DNA of 64,000 bases from JBBQWR01 sp038210495 (GTDB lineage Bacteria; Planctomycetota; Planctomycetia; Pirellulales; DATAWG01), in contig JBBQWR010000017.1 of NCBI GenBank assembly GCA_038210495.1, forward strand, positions 34,848 to 98,847, written 5' to 3'. The notes under the pieces were generated by a model. It was not told the DNA's origin. It was given only the letters and a program-made list of their open reading frames with translations, and made no database searches. This document shows, one piece after another, positions 45,880-56,978 of the stretch (within the stretch, counting starts at the first letter, position 1; each line of letters begins with the position of its first letter). Position numbers and translations under genes: made by a program.

Positions 45880-47364
45880 TCACTCGGTCCCGGATTCGCG
45901 GGTCAGCGGTTCCATGATCTTCGTATTGCGTTCGACGGCCAAGACGATCGTGCGTTGCTCGACGCCGTCTTTGGTGCTCGCCACGAGCGGAATCACCTGC
46001 CGACGGTTGGGCAAATCGAGTCGAACCGAGAATGTGCCGTCGGGCCGCAGCTTGAGCGGCTCGCCTTGCAGCGTTACGGCCGCCTCGGCTTGCGTCTGAC
46101 CATGAATGACGATCTCGGCATCGACGTGAAATCGCAGCTTGCGATCGCGGGGCAACAGCCCTTCGACATTGGCGCCGAATCGATTGCCCGACGCCGTGCC
46201 CATCGGCCGACGGAGTCGTTCCTCGAACAAATCCTGCAAGTCGTTGGCGCCCTCGGTCGAGTAGCCGCCGCTCATGGCGTATATCTTGTCGCAGTCGGCA
46301 AGCACATCGTTCCAGTGCAAATCGAGCGAGTCGCTGGCCGCCCCGGTCGGCGTGGTGACCACATTGCTTCGGGCCAGCGAAAAGAACTTGCCATCGACCG
46401 CCAAGTAGCCGATTTCCATGCGATAGGTCAGCGACGGCTCTTGCACGTCGACATACCAATTCTTCACGCCGCCGTGGATCGGGATTTCGCGCAGCACGCG
46501 TTCCGACGAGGTGTTCGAATTGTCGGCGACGATGAGTACGCGAAGGATGGGCCGGGCCTGATGCCACTGCTGCCCCAGCGCGGCCTGAGCGCGGGCGATG
46601 CCCGTGGCCGTCAGATCCCAATATGCGTGCAGCCAATAGGGGCCGCGGACCATCAGCACCAGTCGGTCTTTTGCCGCGGCGCCGGAGGCCGATTCGATCT
46701 GGCCGAAAGCGAGATTTTTCGAGCGTGTGGCCCGCATCCGCTCTTGTTCGATCTTGGCGGTGATTTTTGCCTTCTGAGCGATTTCCTGAGGAGTCGCCGG
46801 CCGCGTTCGAGCCGGGCGAGCGACAGGCAAACCAGCATGCTTGGCAACGCCATTTTTCGCTGCCGATTTCCCATCGACGCCGTGGGATGAGCCATTGCTC
46901 GACGGGGCATGTTTACCAGCGGCGCCATTGAGAGCGACCGCTTTGCCCTGGACCGCCTTGACCTGGACCGATTTGAATCGTGAATTTCCGATCGTGCTGA
47001 TCTTTGAGGCGGCACTCTTGATAGGGGTGCTCTTCGTAGCGATGCTCTTGATGGCGACGCTTTTCATCGAGGCGCTTTTCAGGGCGACGGCAGTTTGCGC
47101 AGCCCGTTTCATCGTCGAGCTCTTCAGCGCCGCCGGCTTGGAGGTCGCCACGCGATTCTTGGCCGCAACGGCGCGGAGCGCGGGTCGAGCGGCGACGGTC
47201 GGCTTCTTGGCGGTTTTGGCTTGAGCCGTTCGCGTCTTAACCTTGCGAAGAATGGCCCGCACTAGATCGTCTTTTCGCATGCCGCGCCAACTGCTGACGC
47301 CGCGGCGCTTGGCCAGTTGCTCGAGGTCTTTGATGGTGTAACTTCGCAGGGTGGATGCGGTCAT
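45880..47364 (-). CDS. DUF4912 protein with Rho_N-type domain and Lys/Ser repeats
   Basis: Start ATG 47364 (MTASTLRSYTIKDLEQLAKR), with GAGGA upstream; the longer frame to 47535 is Arg-rich and unlikely. Residues 5-42 resemble the Rho N-terminal/SAP helix-extended-loop-helix fold (GVSSWRGMRKDDLVRAILRK). Residues ~45-190 are Lys/Ser/Ala repeats (SMKSVAIKSIATKSTPIKS) that may bind nucleic acid or wall polymers. Residues ~235-390 form the DUF4912 domain (LVLMVRGPYWLHAYWDLT, NWYVDVQEPSLTYRMEIGYL). A small beta domain ends the protein (LRFHVDAEIVIHGQTQAEA ... LRPDGTFSVRLDLP). Function unknown. Confidence 0.8.
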   Translation of the reverse strand: MTASTLRSYTIKDLEQLAKRRGVSSWRGMRKDDLVRAILRKVKTRTAQAKTAKKPTVAARPALRAVAAKNRVATSKPAALKSSTMKRAAQTAVALKSASMKSVAIKSIATKSTPIKSAASKISTIGNSRFKSVQVKAVQGKAVALNGAAGKHAPSSNGSSHGVDGKSAAKNGVAKHAGLPVARPARTRPATPQEIAQKAKITAKIEQERMRATRSKNLAFGQIESASGAAAKDRLVLMVRGPYWLHAYWDLTATGIARAQAALGQQWHQARPILRVLIVADNSNTSSERVLREIPIHGGVKNWYVDVQEPSLTYRMEIGYLAVDGKFFSLARSNVVTTPTGAASDSLDLHWNDVLADCDKIYAMSGGYSTEGANDLQDLFEERLRRPMGTASGNRFGANVEGLLPRDRKLRFHVDAEIVIHGQTQAEAAVTLQGEPLKLRPDGTFSVRLDLPNRRQVIPLVASTKDGVEQRTIVLAVERNTKIMEPLTRESGTE

Positions 47365-47933
47365 CGACAGGGATCCTCGGCCGGCGCCGGCGGGCGTTCG
47401 TAGGGTGAAACGACCGTCGGCAGTCTCAGTGATTGGGAATCGTCCCTGACCGATCATCCTTCCCTGCCCGCGCCGTCCTTGCCGGGAGGGGTTCCTCGAT
47501 CTACGAGGAAGATGGCGGAGTTTGCGCTCCACCAACTCGCCTTCTTATTCGTATCGCCGCCGGCGCCTTATTCCCTCAACCGGCCTATGTCTGCTCTAAA
47601 CGCTCCATAAAAGGTCGCCAAGACGCTCCGCCGACGTGTCAAATTCCGCCGAGGCCCCCTCGCCACCTTGTAGTTGCCGTTCGCTACATCCACTTTAATC
47701 GAGGAGGGCTGTAAACGCAACGCGGTCGCGCGAGCGAAATAACGCATCGACGCTCGATTATGCGACTCAACCTATTATTACGGAATATGTTACGTCGTGA
47801 CAGTCTTTCCTGAGTCAGATTGCCACGCCCGTGGCGTGACTGTCACTGAGACGATCTATATGGGAAACCCACTCGGTCAATCAATGAGTCGCGTAACTTA
47901 CAAAGCACCGGTCACTTACAACAAATAAAATAG
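47365..47933. other. Intergenic region upstream of the DUF4912 gene
   Basis: Becomes AT-rich from about 47740. A GCCACG-CC-CGTGGC hairpin lies near 47821-47834. This must hold the DUF4912 promoter on the minus strand. No gene seen. Confidence 0.4.
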
Positions 47934-47953
47934 TTTGTGAAAAAAATCACAAA
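47934..47953. promoter_or_regulatory. Perfect CRP/FNR-type palindrome TTTGTGA-N6-TCACAAA
   Basis: The sequence is TTTGTGA, six A, TCACAAA: a perfect inverted repeat with the TGTGA-N6-TCACA core of CRP-family operators. It sits in an AT-rich region between the divergent DUF4912 gene and the atp cluster, 16 bases ahead of a candidate -35 element. The binding protein is not known. Confidence 0.65.
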
Positions 47954-47968
47954 TTCGCTTCCAGGATG

Positions 47969-47997
47969 TTGACGTCCGGGTAGCCGGCTATTAAATT
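47969..47997 (+). promoter_or_regulatory. Candidate promoter of the atp cluster
   Basis: TTGACG at 47969 and TAAATT at 47992 (4 of 6) are 17 bases apart in AT-rich DNA. The predicted start (about 48004) puts the CRP-like palindrome at about -60, the classic class I activator position. About 190 bases precede the first gene. Confidence 0.4.
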
Positions 47998-48196
47998 TAG
48001 CTTCGCAAAGAGGTTGGTTGGCGCCGATTGGGTCGATTGATCGGGCTCCCGGTGTGCCGTTGACTCGCCGGGACATCGAACCAGCCGCCGCAGTCGGCGT
48101 TTCGATTATTCACTCGGTCAGGGCTTCGGCCGCCGCATAGCCCACATTCGCCGGCCCGGCAATTGTGACCTATCCGGCGCAACGCCCGAGTTTCCA

Positions 48197-48517
48197 TTGA
48201 CCGAGCCCTCAAGGTCTGAGTCTCCCATTGGCTTAGCCGCCACATGGTCGGCTCGAATTGTGGCGGTCGCCTTGGAGATGGTGTTGCCCGGCCTCGGTGG
48301 GCAATGGCTCGACAATCGAATCGGAACGGCCCCGCTGTTGACGCTCGGCGGATTCGGGCTCGGAATGGTCGGCGGGGTTTGGCACCTGCTCATCATGACG
48401 AGGGCCAATAAAAAGAACTTAGCCTCGACAAATCAAAGAAAACAAAACGATTTGCCGCGGCTTCCGGAAGAATTACGAGCAAAGTCGGAATTCGACGACA
48501 AGAAGCGATCGAAGTAG
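48197..48517 (+). CDS. AtpZ/AtpI-type small membrane protein
   Basis: 106 residues with two membrane segments (VAVALEMVLPGLGGQWLDNR and TLGGFGLGMVGGVWHLLIM), the GGxxLDxxxGT-like pattern of AtpZ, which in other bacteria precedes the ATP synthase genes and is linked to Mg/Ca transport and rotor assembly. Start TTG 48197 is the best available; no ATG lies in frame before the first helix. First gene of the cluster. Confidence 0.65.
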   Translation: MTEPSRSESPIGLAATWSARIVAVALEMVLPGLGGQWLDNRIGTAPLLTLGGFGLGMVGGVWHLLIMTRANKKNLASTNQRKQNDLPRLPEELRAKSEFDDKKRSK

Positions 48518-48535
48518 GCAGCATTGACGTAGGCA

Positions 48536-49051
48536 GTGAATTCTAGAGAGAAACCGATCGTGGAATTGGCGGCGCCAAGCAGTGCAATGGTAGCGAAATC
48601 TCCTACGGACGCAGTTCCCCGGGGCCCGAGCCTCGTGCTGGCCTGCGCCGTGTTGACGGGCGTCGTGGCGCTCGCCTACCCGGTCGTTTCGATGGTTGCG
48701 TCTCAAGCTATGCACCGGCCGATTTGGCTCGCCGCCGCGATTGGAGCGGGGTTGTGCTGGTTCAGTTCGCTACTGGGATTGGTCGCGTTTCACTGCATGC
48801 GCAGCGCCGGCAACGCGATGGCCGGCACAATGGCCGCAATGCTGATCCGCGTCTCGATTCCGATGGCAATTGGCGTTTTTCTTACCGTGCGGGGCGGCTC
48901 GCTGGCGGATGACGGCGTGTTCGGCTTTGTCTTGCTGTTTTATATGTTGACGCTTGCCGCCGACATGCTGCTCATGGTCGGAATGGTCAAATCGAGCGCC
49001 GGTGGCGCGATGTCGTCGCGGGGCGGCGATGGAGGGTCGCGCAATGGCTGA
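48536..49051 (+). CDS. AtpI-like membrane protein of the atp cluster
   Basis: 171 residues with four predicted membrane helices (VLACAVLTGVVALAYPVVSMV, IWLAAAIGAGLCWFSSLLGL, MAGTMAAMLIRVSIPMAIGVF, FVLLFYMLTLAADMLLMVGM). Low similarity to any family I recognise by eye; its position between the atpZ-like gene and atpB matches the atpI slot (a chaperone for c-ring assembly). Start GTG 48536. Its stop overlaps the atpB start by eight bases. Confidence 0.55.
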   Translation: MNSREKPIVELAAPSSAMVAKSPTDAVPRGPSLVLACAVLTGVVALAYPVVSMVASQAMHRPIWLAAAIGAGLCWFSSLLGLVAFHCMRSAGNAMAGTMAAMLIRVSIPMAIGVFLTVRGGSLADDGVFGFVLLFYMLTLAADMLLMVGMVKSSAGGAMSSRGGDGGSRNG

Positions 49052-49976
49052 TCCCATCCTGCACATCAAGGACGGTTATTTCTTCGAAGTGCCCAAGGCG
49101 CTTTGGCGGCATCATTGGACGAAGATTGACCAAGTGCCGGTTTGGCTGCGACATAATCATGAAGACGTGTCCATCGAGACTTGGAACAAGGCCATGGATG
49201 GGAAGATTCTCATCCCTCAACCGTTCGGCACGCCGACGAATCTCAACCAACCCGGCACGGGCTTTTGTATTTCGCGATATATGATCCTGGAAACGGTCGT
49301 GGCGATCATCCTGGCCGCGGTGTTCATTCGACTGGCTCAAAAAATCAGGTCGGGCGGCGTCGCTCGGGGCAGTCTGTGGAACTTCGCCGAGGGCTTGCTC
49401 GAATACCTTCGAGATCAAGTCGCCAAGCCGGCGATCGGCGAGCACGACGCCGATCGATTCGTGCCGCTGTTGTGGACGATCTTCCTGTTTATCTTGGGCT
49501 GCAATCTGATGGGGATGCTCCCCTGGGCCGGTTCGCCGACGGCCGCGTTCGGCGCCACCATGGCGATGGCCGGCGTGACGTTCATTACCGTGCTCGTTTC
49601 CGGCATGGTCCGCTTTGGACCGGTAGGGTACTGGCTGAATCAAGTGCCGGGTATCGATGTGGCCGCGCCGATTCGGTATCCTTTGCAGGTCTTTATTTTT
49701 GGCATCGAGTTTTTCGGCTTGCTCGTGCGGCACGGCGTGCTGGCGATTCGCCTCTTGGCGAACATGGTGGCCGGTCACTTGGTGCTTTTGGCCATTCTGG
49801 GAGTTATTCTCACGGCCGCTCATTTGGGCACGGGCCCTTGGTCGATCGCGGCGGTCATCGCCGTGATCGGCTCGGCGCTGCTGAGCATCTTGGAACTGTT
49901 CGTGGCGTTTTTGCAGGCTTATGTGTTTACGTTTCTGTCGGCCCTGTTCATCGGCGCGGCGATTCATCACCATTAA
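49044..49976 (+). CDS. atpB: ATP synthase subunit a
   Basis: Membrane subunit forming the proton half-channels. The ATG at 49044 (MADPILHIKDGYFFEVPKAL) overlaps the previous stop. Six membrane helices. Family motifs: LLWTIFLFILGCNLMGMLPWAGSPTA, VFIFGIEFFGLLVRHGVLAIRLLANMVAGHL (essential Arg in AIRLLANM) and the C-terminal LELFVAFLQAYVFTFLSALFIG. 310 residues; the N-terminal ~80 residues are longer than in E. coli. Confidence 0.95.
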   Translation: MADPILHIKDGYFFEVPKALWRHHWTKIDQVPVWLRHNHEDVSIETWNKAMDGKILIPQPFGTPTNLNQPGTGFCISRYMILETVVAIILAAVFIRLAQKIRSGGVARGSLWNFAEGLLEYLRDQVAKPAIGEHDADRFVPLLWTIFLFILGCNLMGMLPWAGSPTAAFGATMAMAGVTFITVLVSGMVRFGPVGYWLNQVPGIDVAAPIRYPLQVFIFGIEFFGLLVRHGVLAIRLLANMVAGHLVLLAILGVILTAAHLGTGPWSIAAVIAVIGSALLSILELFVAFLQAYVFTFLSALFIGAAIHHH

Positions 49977-50072
49977 GTGGGCCATCACCATTGATGACTT
50001 GGCAGGGCGCCGAGAGATAAATTTTCGTTCGAGTTTCGTCCATCGACTATTCGTCAAGAAGGAGAGCGATCA

Positions 50073-50381
50073 GTGAACAAGCTAATTCAGGTTATGGCCA
50101 TCGCCGTTGCGGTGTGTCTGTTGTGCGCGACCCCGGCAATGGCTCAAACCGGGTCGAATCAGGCGCTCATCAGTTTCAGCGGCGCCATTGGCGCTGGGCT
50201 CGTGGCTGTCGGATCCGGGATGGGCATTGGCAAATTGGCCGCCAGCGCCATGGAAAGCATGGCCCGTCAACCGGAAGTGGCCGGCCAGATTCAGACCGGC
50301 ATGATCATCGCCGCTGCTCTGATCGAAGGTTTCACGTTCTTCGCGTTGTACATCTGCATGACTCAGAATCCTTGGAAATAG
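50073..50381 (+). CDS. atpE: ATP synthase subunit c, with N-terminal leader
   Basis: Rotor subunit. 102 residues, about 25 longer than usual because it begins with a signal-peptide-like segment (MNKLIQVMAIAVAVCLLCAT, PAMAQ). Helix 1 carries the glycine pattern GAIGAGLVAVGSGMGIG, the loop has ARQPE, and helix 2 carries the ion carboxylate Glu85 in AALIEGFTFFAL. The residue after Glu is Gly, not Ser/Thr, and there is no Gln in the expected helix 1 position, which favours protons over sodium. AAGGAG precedes the ATG. Confidence 0.94.
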   Translation: MNKLIQVMAIAVAVCLLCATPAMAQTGSNQALISFSGAIGAGLVAVGSGMGIGKLAASAMESMARQPEVAGQIQTGMIIAAALIEGFTFFALYICMTQNPWK

Positions 50382-50416
50382 CCATACTTGGAAATTACTT
50401 TCGAGGGACCCTCGGG

Positions 50417-51133
50417 ATGCGATCCTTTTTTCTCAAAGTGACGACAATTGTCGGTTACGCGGTGGCGCTCTTGGCGACCGGCTATGCCCAGGCGGCCGAC
50501 GAGCCGGCGGCGGCGGCCAAAGCATCGCCTGCGGACGGCGCCGTCGTTCGGCCAGGCGCCGAGCCACGGCTTAGCAAGGCGGAGGCCGAGGAGGAGTTGC
50601 ATCATTTGGGCGCCCCCGAAAAGGTCGAGGGTCCCGAAGAGTTTCAGACCGACTTGTCGATCTACACATTTTTCGTGTTTTGCATATTGCTCCTGATCCT
50701 CGGCAAGTTCGCTTGGGCGCCGATCGTGGCGGGGCTCGAAAAACGGGAAAAAGGTGTCGCCAACAATATCGCGGCCGCACAGCGGGCTAGCGATGAGGCC
50801 AAGACGCTGCTGGCCCAATACGACCGCCGACTGGCCGGCGCGGCCGACGAAGTTCGGGTGATGCTCGACGACGCCCGCAAGGCTGCGGAGCAGACCAAGG
50901 CCGACATCGTCGCCGAGGCCAAGGAAGCGGCCAAGCTCGAGGCCGACCGAGGCAAGCGGGAAATTTCGATGGCCAAGGATCAGGCCATCAAAGAGTTGTC
51001 CGAGCGAACCGCCGATCTGGCCGTCAATTTGGCGAGTAAGATCGTTCGCGGCCAGCTCAACCAGCAGGATCACGCTCGGTTGGCACAAGAAGCGATGGCG
51101 CAGTTTGTGGACGTCGGGGCCAGTAAGAATTGA
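50417..51133 (+). CDS. atpF: ATP synthase subunit b, with leader peptide
   Basis: Peripheral stalk subunit. ATG 50417 opens a signal-peptide-like N-terminus (FFLKVTTIVGYAVALLATG, YAQA) followed by a ~60-residue Ala/Pro/Glu region, then a single membrane helix (YTFFVFCILLLILGKFAWAPI) with the family sequence IVAGLEKREKGVANNI, and a long Ala/Glu/Lys coiled coil. 238 residues, against about 160 in E. coli; the extra length is all N-terminal. Confidence 0.92.
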   Translation: MRSFFLKVTTIVGYAVALLATGYAQAADEPAAAAKASPADGAVVRPGAEPRLSKAEAEEELHHLGAPEKVEGPEEFQTDLSIYTFFVFCILLLILGKFAWAPIVAGLEKREKGVANNIAAAQRASDEAKTLLAQYDRRLAGAADEVRVMLDDARKAAEQTKADIVAEAKEAAKLEADRGKREISMAKDQAIKELSERTADLAVNLASKIVRGQLNQQDHARLAQEAMAQFVDVGASKN

Positions 51134-51160
51134 GACGCGTTAAAAATTCGCAAGCGACAA

Positions 51161-51237
51161 GCATACCAACCCGAAGCGTCAGCGAGGCAGCGCGCGGTCA
51201 GGACCACGATCCTCGCTAACGCTTCGGGTTAGTATGC
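51161..51237. repeat. Palindromic element between atpF and atpH
   Basis: GCATACCAACCCGAAGCGTC at 51161 opens a 27-base arm whose reverse complement is 51211-51237 (two differences), with 23 bases between. A degenerate copy occurs at 61121-61182. Confidence 0.85.
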
Positions 51238-51268
51238 AAGTGCAAAAATCGGAACGCGGCAATTAGTC

Positions 51269-51916
51269 ATGATCGAAATCGCCTACGGCAAACGATCGTT
51301 CGCTCAGCGCCAGATTGACGTCGGCGCGCAGCCCGTGGCGGCCGTCTACGCGCAGGCGCTAATCGACGCTGCCCAGGCTGCCGGCAAGATCGACGACGTG
51401 CTCGTCGAATTCGACAGTTTCATCTCCGACGTGCTGGATACCAACCCCAAGTTCGAGGCGATTTTGACCTCGGCCCAGATTTCGCCGGACGAGAAGAACG
51501 ACCTGCTCGAAAAGGGCTTGGGTCAAGCCGCATCGCGTTTGTTCCTGAACTTTTTAAAAGTCGTGTCGCGGCATGGCCGGCTCGAGATTTTGCGATCGAT
51601 CCATCAGGCGGCCCACGCGCTGAACGATCGGTTGCGCCAGTTGACCCGGGTCCAGGTGGCTTCGGCCGCTCCGCTGGACGACGCGATGAAGCAGCGCCTG
51701 ACCGATTCGATTCGCAACATGCTCGGCGGCACGCCCGTGCTGGAGACCGAGGTTTGGCCTGAACTCGTCGGCGGGATCATGATGCGCGTCGGCGATACGG
51801 TGTACGATGGTTCGATCTCCACTCGCCTAGAACATATTCGTCAAAAGATGATCGATAGGAGTGTCCATGAGATTCAAAGCCGACGAGATAGCTTCGGTAC
51901 TTCAGAAGGAAATTGA
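51269..51916 (+). CDS. atpH: ATP synthase subunit delta
   Basis: Connects the peripheral stalk to the F1 head. 215 residues; recognised by [38 protein letters not shown] and the C-terminal [20 protein letters not shown]. The last ~17 residues overlap the start of atpA by 50 bases, an unusually long overlap for this pair, indicating translational coupling. Confidence 0.9.
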   Translation: MIEIAYGKRSFAQRQIDVGAQPVAAVYAQALIDAAQAAGKIDDVLVEFDSFISDVLDTNPKFEAILTSAQISPDEKNDLLEKGLGQAASRLFLNFLKVVSRHGRLEILRSIHQAAHALNDRLRQLTRVQVASAAPLDDAMKQRLTDSIRNMLGGTPVLETEVWPELVGGIMMRVGDTVYDGSISTRLEHIRQKMIDRSVHEIQSRRDSFGTSEGN

Positions 51917-53471
51917 GCACTACGAGTCCCAGATCGACGTTCGCGAAGTCGGACGGGTCTTGGAAGTCGGCGATGGCATTGCGCGCGTCTATGGCCTGAC
52001 CGGCGTAATGGCCGGCGAAATGGTCGAGTTTCCCAACGGCACCTTTGGATTGGCGTTCAATCTCGAAGAAAACTTCGTCGGCGTGATCATTCTCGGCGAC
52101 TATCTGCAGATCAGCGAAGGGGATGAGGTCAAGAGCACCGGCCGGCTGCTCAGCGTGCCCGTCGGCGATGCCGTGATTGGGCGCGTCGTCGATCCATTGG
52201 GCAAGCCGCTGGATGGAAAGGGCCCAATCGTCACCAGCGACACCCGTCCGGTGGAATTCATGGCCCCCGGCATCGCGCAGCGGCAACCGGTCCGCGAGCC
52301 GCTGCAAACCGGCATCAAGGCCATCGACGCCATGACGCCGATCGGCCGCGGCCAGCGCGAGCTCATCATCGGCGACCGCAAGACGGGCAAGACGGCCATC
52401 GGCATCGACGCGATCATCAGCCAGAAGAATTCGAACGTGAAGTGTTTTTACGTCGCGATCGGCCAAAAGGAATCGACGGTCGCCACTATCATCGAGGCCC
52501 TGCGAAAGCAGGGCGCGATGGACTACACGACCGTGGTCGTGTCCGGCGCCGCCTCCCCTGCCCCGCTGCAATATGTGGCGCCCTACTCGGGCACGGCGAT
52601 GGCCGAGTTCTTTATGTACAACAAGCAACACGCCTTGATCGTGTACGACGATCTCTCAAAGCAGGCTCAGGCGTATCGCCAGTTGTCGCTGCTCATGCGT
52701 CGTCCGCCAGGACGCGAGGCTTATCCGGGCGACGTGTTCTACGCCCATAGTCGACTCCTCGAACGTTCGGCCAAGCTGAGCGACGAGTTGGGTGGCGGCT
52801 CGCTCACTTCGCTGCCGATTATCGAGACGCTCGAAGGGGAAGTGTCGGCTTATATTCCGACGAACGTGATCTCGATAACCGATGGGCAGATTTACTTGCA
52901 GCCGGACTTGTTTTTCCGCGGCCAGCGTCCGGCCATGAACGTCGGTATTTCGGTCTCCCGGGTCGGCGGCGCCGCCCAGATCAAGGCCATGAAGAAGGTC
53001 GCAGGCGGTCTGCGACTGGACTTGGCGTCGTTCCGCGAACTAGAAGCCTTCGCTCAATTGGGCACCGATCTGGATGCCGCGACGCAGTCCAAGCTCGATC
53101 GCGGTTACCGAATGGTCGAGTTGCTCAAGCAAGGCCAGTATCAGCCGATGGACGTCATCGACGAAGTGCTCATCATCTTCGCCGGTACCCGCGGTTACTT
53201 GGACGATGTGCCCCGGACGCGAGTCGCGGAATGGGAGCACGACTACTTGATCTACATCCGCGATCAGCAGCATGAACTGCGGAAGAAGATTTCGGACACA
53301 AAGGATTTGGACGACGCTTCGATGGAATCGCTCAAGAAAGCGATCATGGCGTTCAAGGCTCAGTTTGCAACGAAGCTAACTGACTCCGAGAAACCAAAGG
53401 CCGACACAGTGCCAAAGCAGCCAACAACCACGCCCGCCGCCGCAAAGCCAGCGAAAGCCAAGGCGCATTGA
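51867..53471 (+). CDS. atpA: ATP synthase subunit alpha
   Basis: Non-catalytic nucleotide-binding F1 subunit. ATG 51867 with AGGAG five bases upstream; a GTG six bases earlier is possible. Motifs: [17 protein letters not shown]-loop [30 protein letters not shown], and [19 protein letters not shown]. 534 residues; the C-terminal ~30 residues (Pro/Lys/Ala-rich) extend beyond the usual end. Confidence 0.97.
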   Translation: MRFKADEIASVLQKEIEHYESQIDVREVGRVLEVGDGIARVYGLTGVMAGEMVEFPNGTFGLAFNLEENFVGVIILGDYLQISEGDEVKSTGRLLSVPVGDAVIGRVVDPLGKPLDGKGPIVTSDTRPVEFMAPGIAQRQPVREPLQTGIKAIDAMTPIGRGQRELIIGDRKTGKTAIGIDAIISQKNSNVKCFYVAIGQKESTVATIIEALRKQGAMDYTTVVVSGAASPAPLQYVAPYSGTAMAEFFMYNKQHALIVYDDLSKQAQAYRQLSLLMRRPPGREAYPGDVFYAHSRLLERSAKLSDELGGGSLTSLPIIETLEGEVSAYIPTNVISITDGQIYLQPDLFFRGQRPAMNVGISVSRVGGAAQIKAMKKVAGGLRLDLASFRELEAFAQLGTDLDAATQSKLDRGYRMVELLKQGQYQPMDVIDEVLIIFAGTRGYLDDVPRTRVAEWEHDYLIYIRDQQHELRKKISDTKDLDDASMESLKKAIMAFKAQFATKLTDSEKPKADTVPKQPTTTPAAAKPAKAKAH

Positions 53472-53499
53472 CGTCACATTAATATTGAGAGCCAACCGG

Positions 53500-53530
53500 C
53501 CCTCACCCCACCCCTCTCCGAAGGGGATAG
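53500..53530. repeat. CCCTCACCCC...AAGGGGA repeat between atpA and atpG
   Basis: CCCTCACCCCACCCCTCTCC followed by GAAGGGGATAG. The same block in cleaner form occurs inside ligD (59685-59716). Arms CCCCTCTCC and GAAGGGGA can form a small hairpin. Confidence 0.65.
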
Positions 53531-53679
53531 CGAATTTGTCGAGCGTGAAATTTGAATCAACCTGAATGCTCTCGACCACGCTCATCCCTGCTCGGCCTCT
53601 GCCCGCTTCCCTAGTCCCATCGCCCCTAGCTTCTCCTTCCCTCTAGCCTTAAGCCACTTACCTCTAGCCTGTTCTCCTC

Positions 53680-56260
<2,581 letters not shown>

Positions 56261-56268
56261 TTTTTCCC

Positions 56269-56712
56269 ATGGCCGACCAACATCAGCACACACAAGGCGG
56301 CGCGCAGGGCGACCGCGTCATGCAAGTCAGCGTCGTGACGCCCGAGGCCACGGCCCTGGAAACGAAAGCGACGTTCGTGGCCCTGCCGCTTTATGATGGC
56401 GAATTGGGCATTTCGCCAGCCCACAGCCCGTTTATCGGTCGCCTCGGCTATGGCGAGCTACGCGTCGTCGAAGGCAGCGTCACCAAGCGATACTATGTCG
56501 ACGGTGGATTCGTCCAAGTCGCCGATGATGTGGTTTCAATTCTCACCAACAACGCCAAGGCCGCCGAAAATCTAAGCTCGTCCGCCGCCCGCGAACAGCT
56601 GGCCGCCGCCCGAGCGAAAGTAGCAAATTCTGAAGAACTGTTGACAATCCGCGACCGTCAAGAAACGCAGGCCCGGGCACAGCTGAGAATTGCCGAAAAG
56701 GTCGGACGATGA
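56269..56712 (+). CDS. atpC: ATP synthase subunit epsilon
   Basis: F1 central-stalk subunit that can inhibit hydrolysis. ATG 56269, eight bases after atpD. MQVSVVTPEATALETKATFV begins the beta sandwich, with YDGELGISPAHSPFIGRLGYGELRV and YYVDGGFVQVADDVVSILTN; the C-terminal helical hairpin follows (NLSSSAAREQLAAARAKVAN). 147 residues, normal, with a His/Gln-rich N-terminal extension. Confidence 0.93.
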   Translation: MADQHQHTQGGAQGDRVMQVSVVTPEATALETKATFVALPLYDGELGISPAHSPFIGRLGYGELRVVEGSVTKRYYVDGGFVQVADDVVSILTNNAKAAENLSSSAAREQLAAARAKVANSEELLTIRDRQETQARAQLRIAEKVGR

Positions 56713-56870
56713 CGCGAAAATGACGAATGCCTAATGTCGAATGTCAAATCAATGACTAAGACCGAATGACGAATGTCTAGGGCATGAGATCACCCTGCCC
56801 AGTTCGTCGATAGTCCTTCGTCATTCGTCATTGATTGAACATTGGGTGTTTCGTCATTCGTCATTCCCTC
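56713..56870. repeat. Second GACGAATGACGAA / TCGTCATTCGTCATT repeat cluster
   Basis: Between atpC and ku. Direct copies near 56763 (CGAATGACGAATGTC) and inverted copies near 56818-56866 (TTCGTCATTCGTCATTG and TTTCGTCATTCGTCATTCC). Same family as 18340-18500. Confidence 0.75.
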
Positions 56871-56978
56871 TTCGGCCTCTCGGCGAGATTCTCTTGGTCG
56901 CCGCCTCTCCCCGGCGCCAGCTTTGCTAGCATCGGTCATCCCGTGCCGCTTTCGTTAAACGCACCGGAGTCCGCCGCC

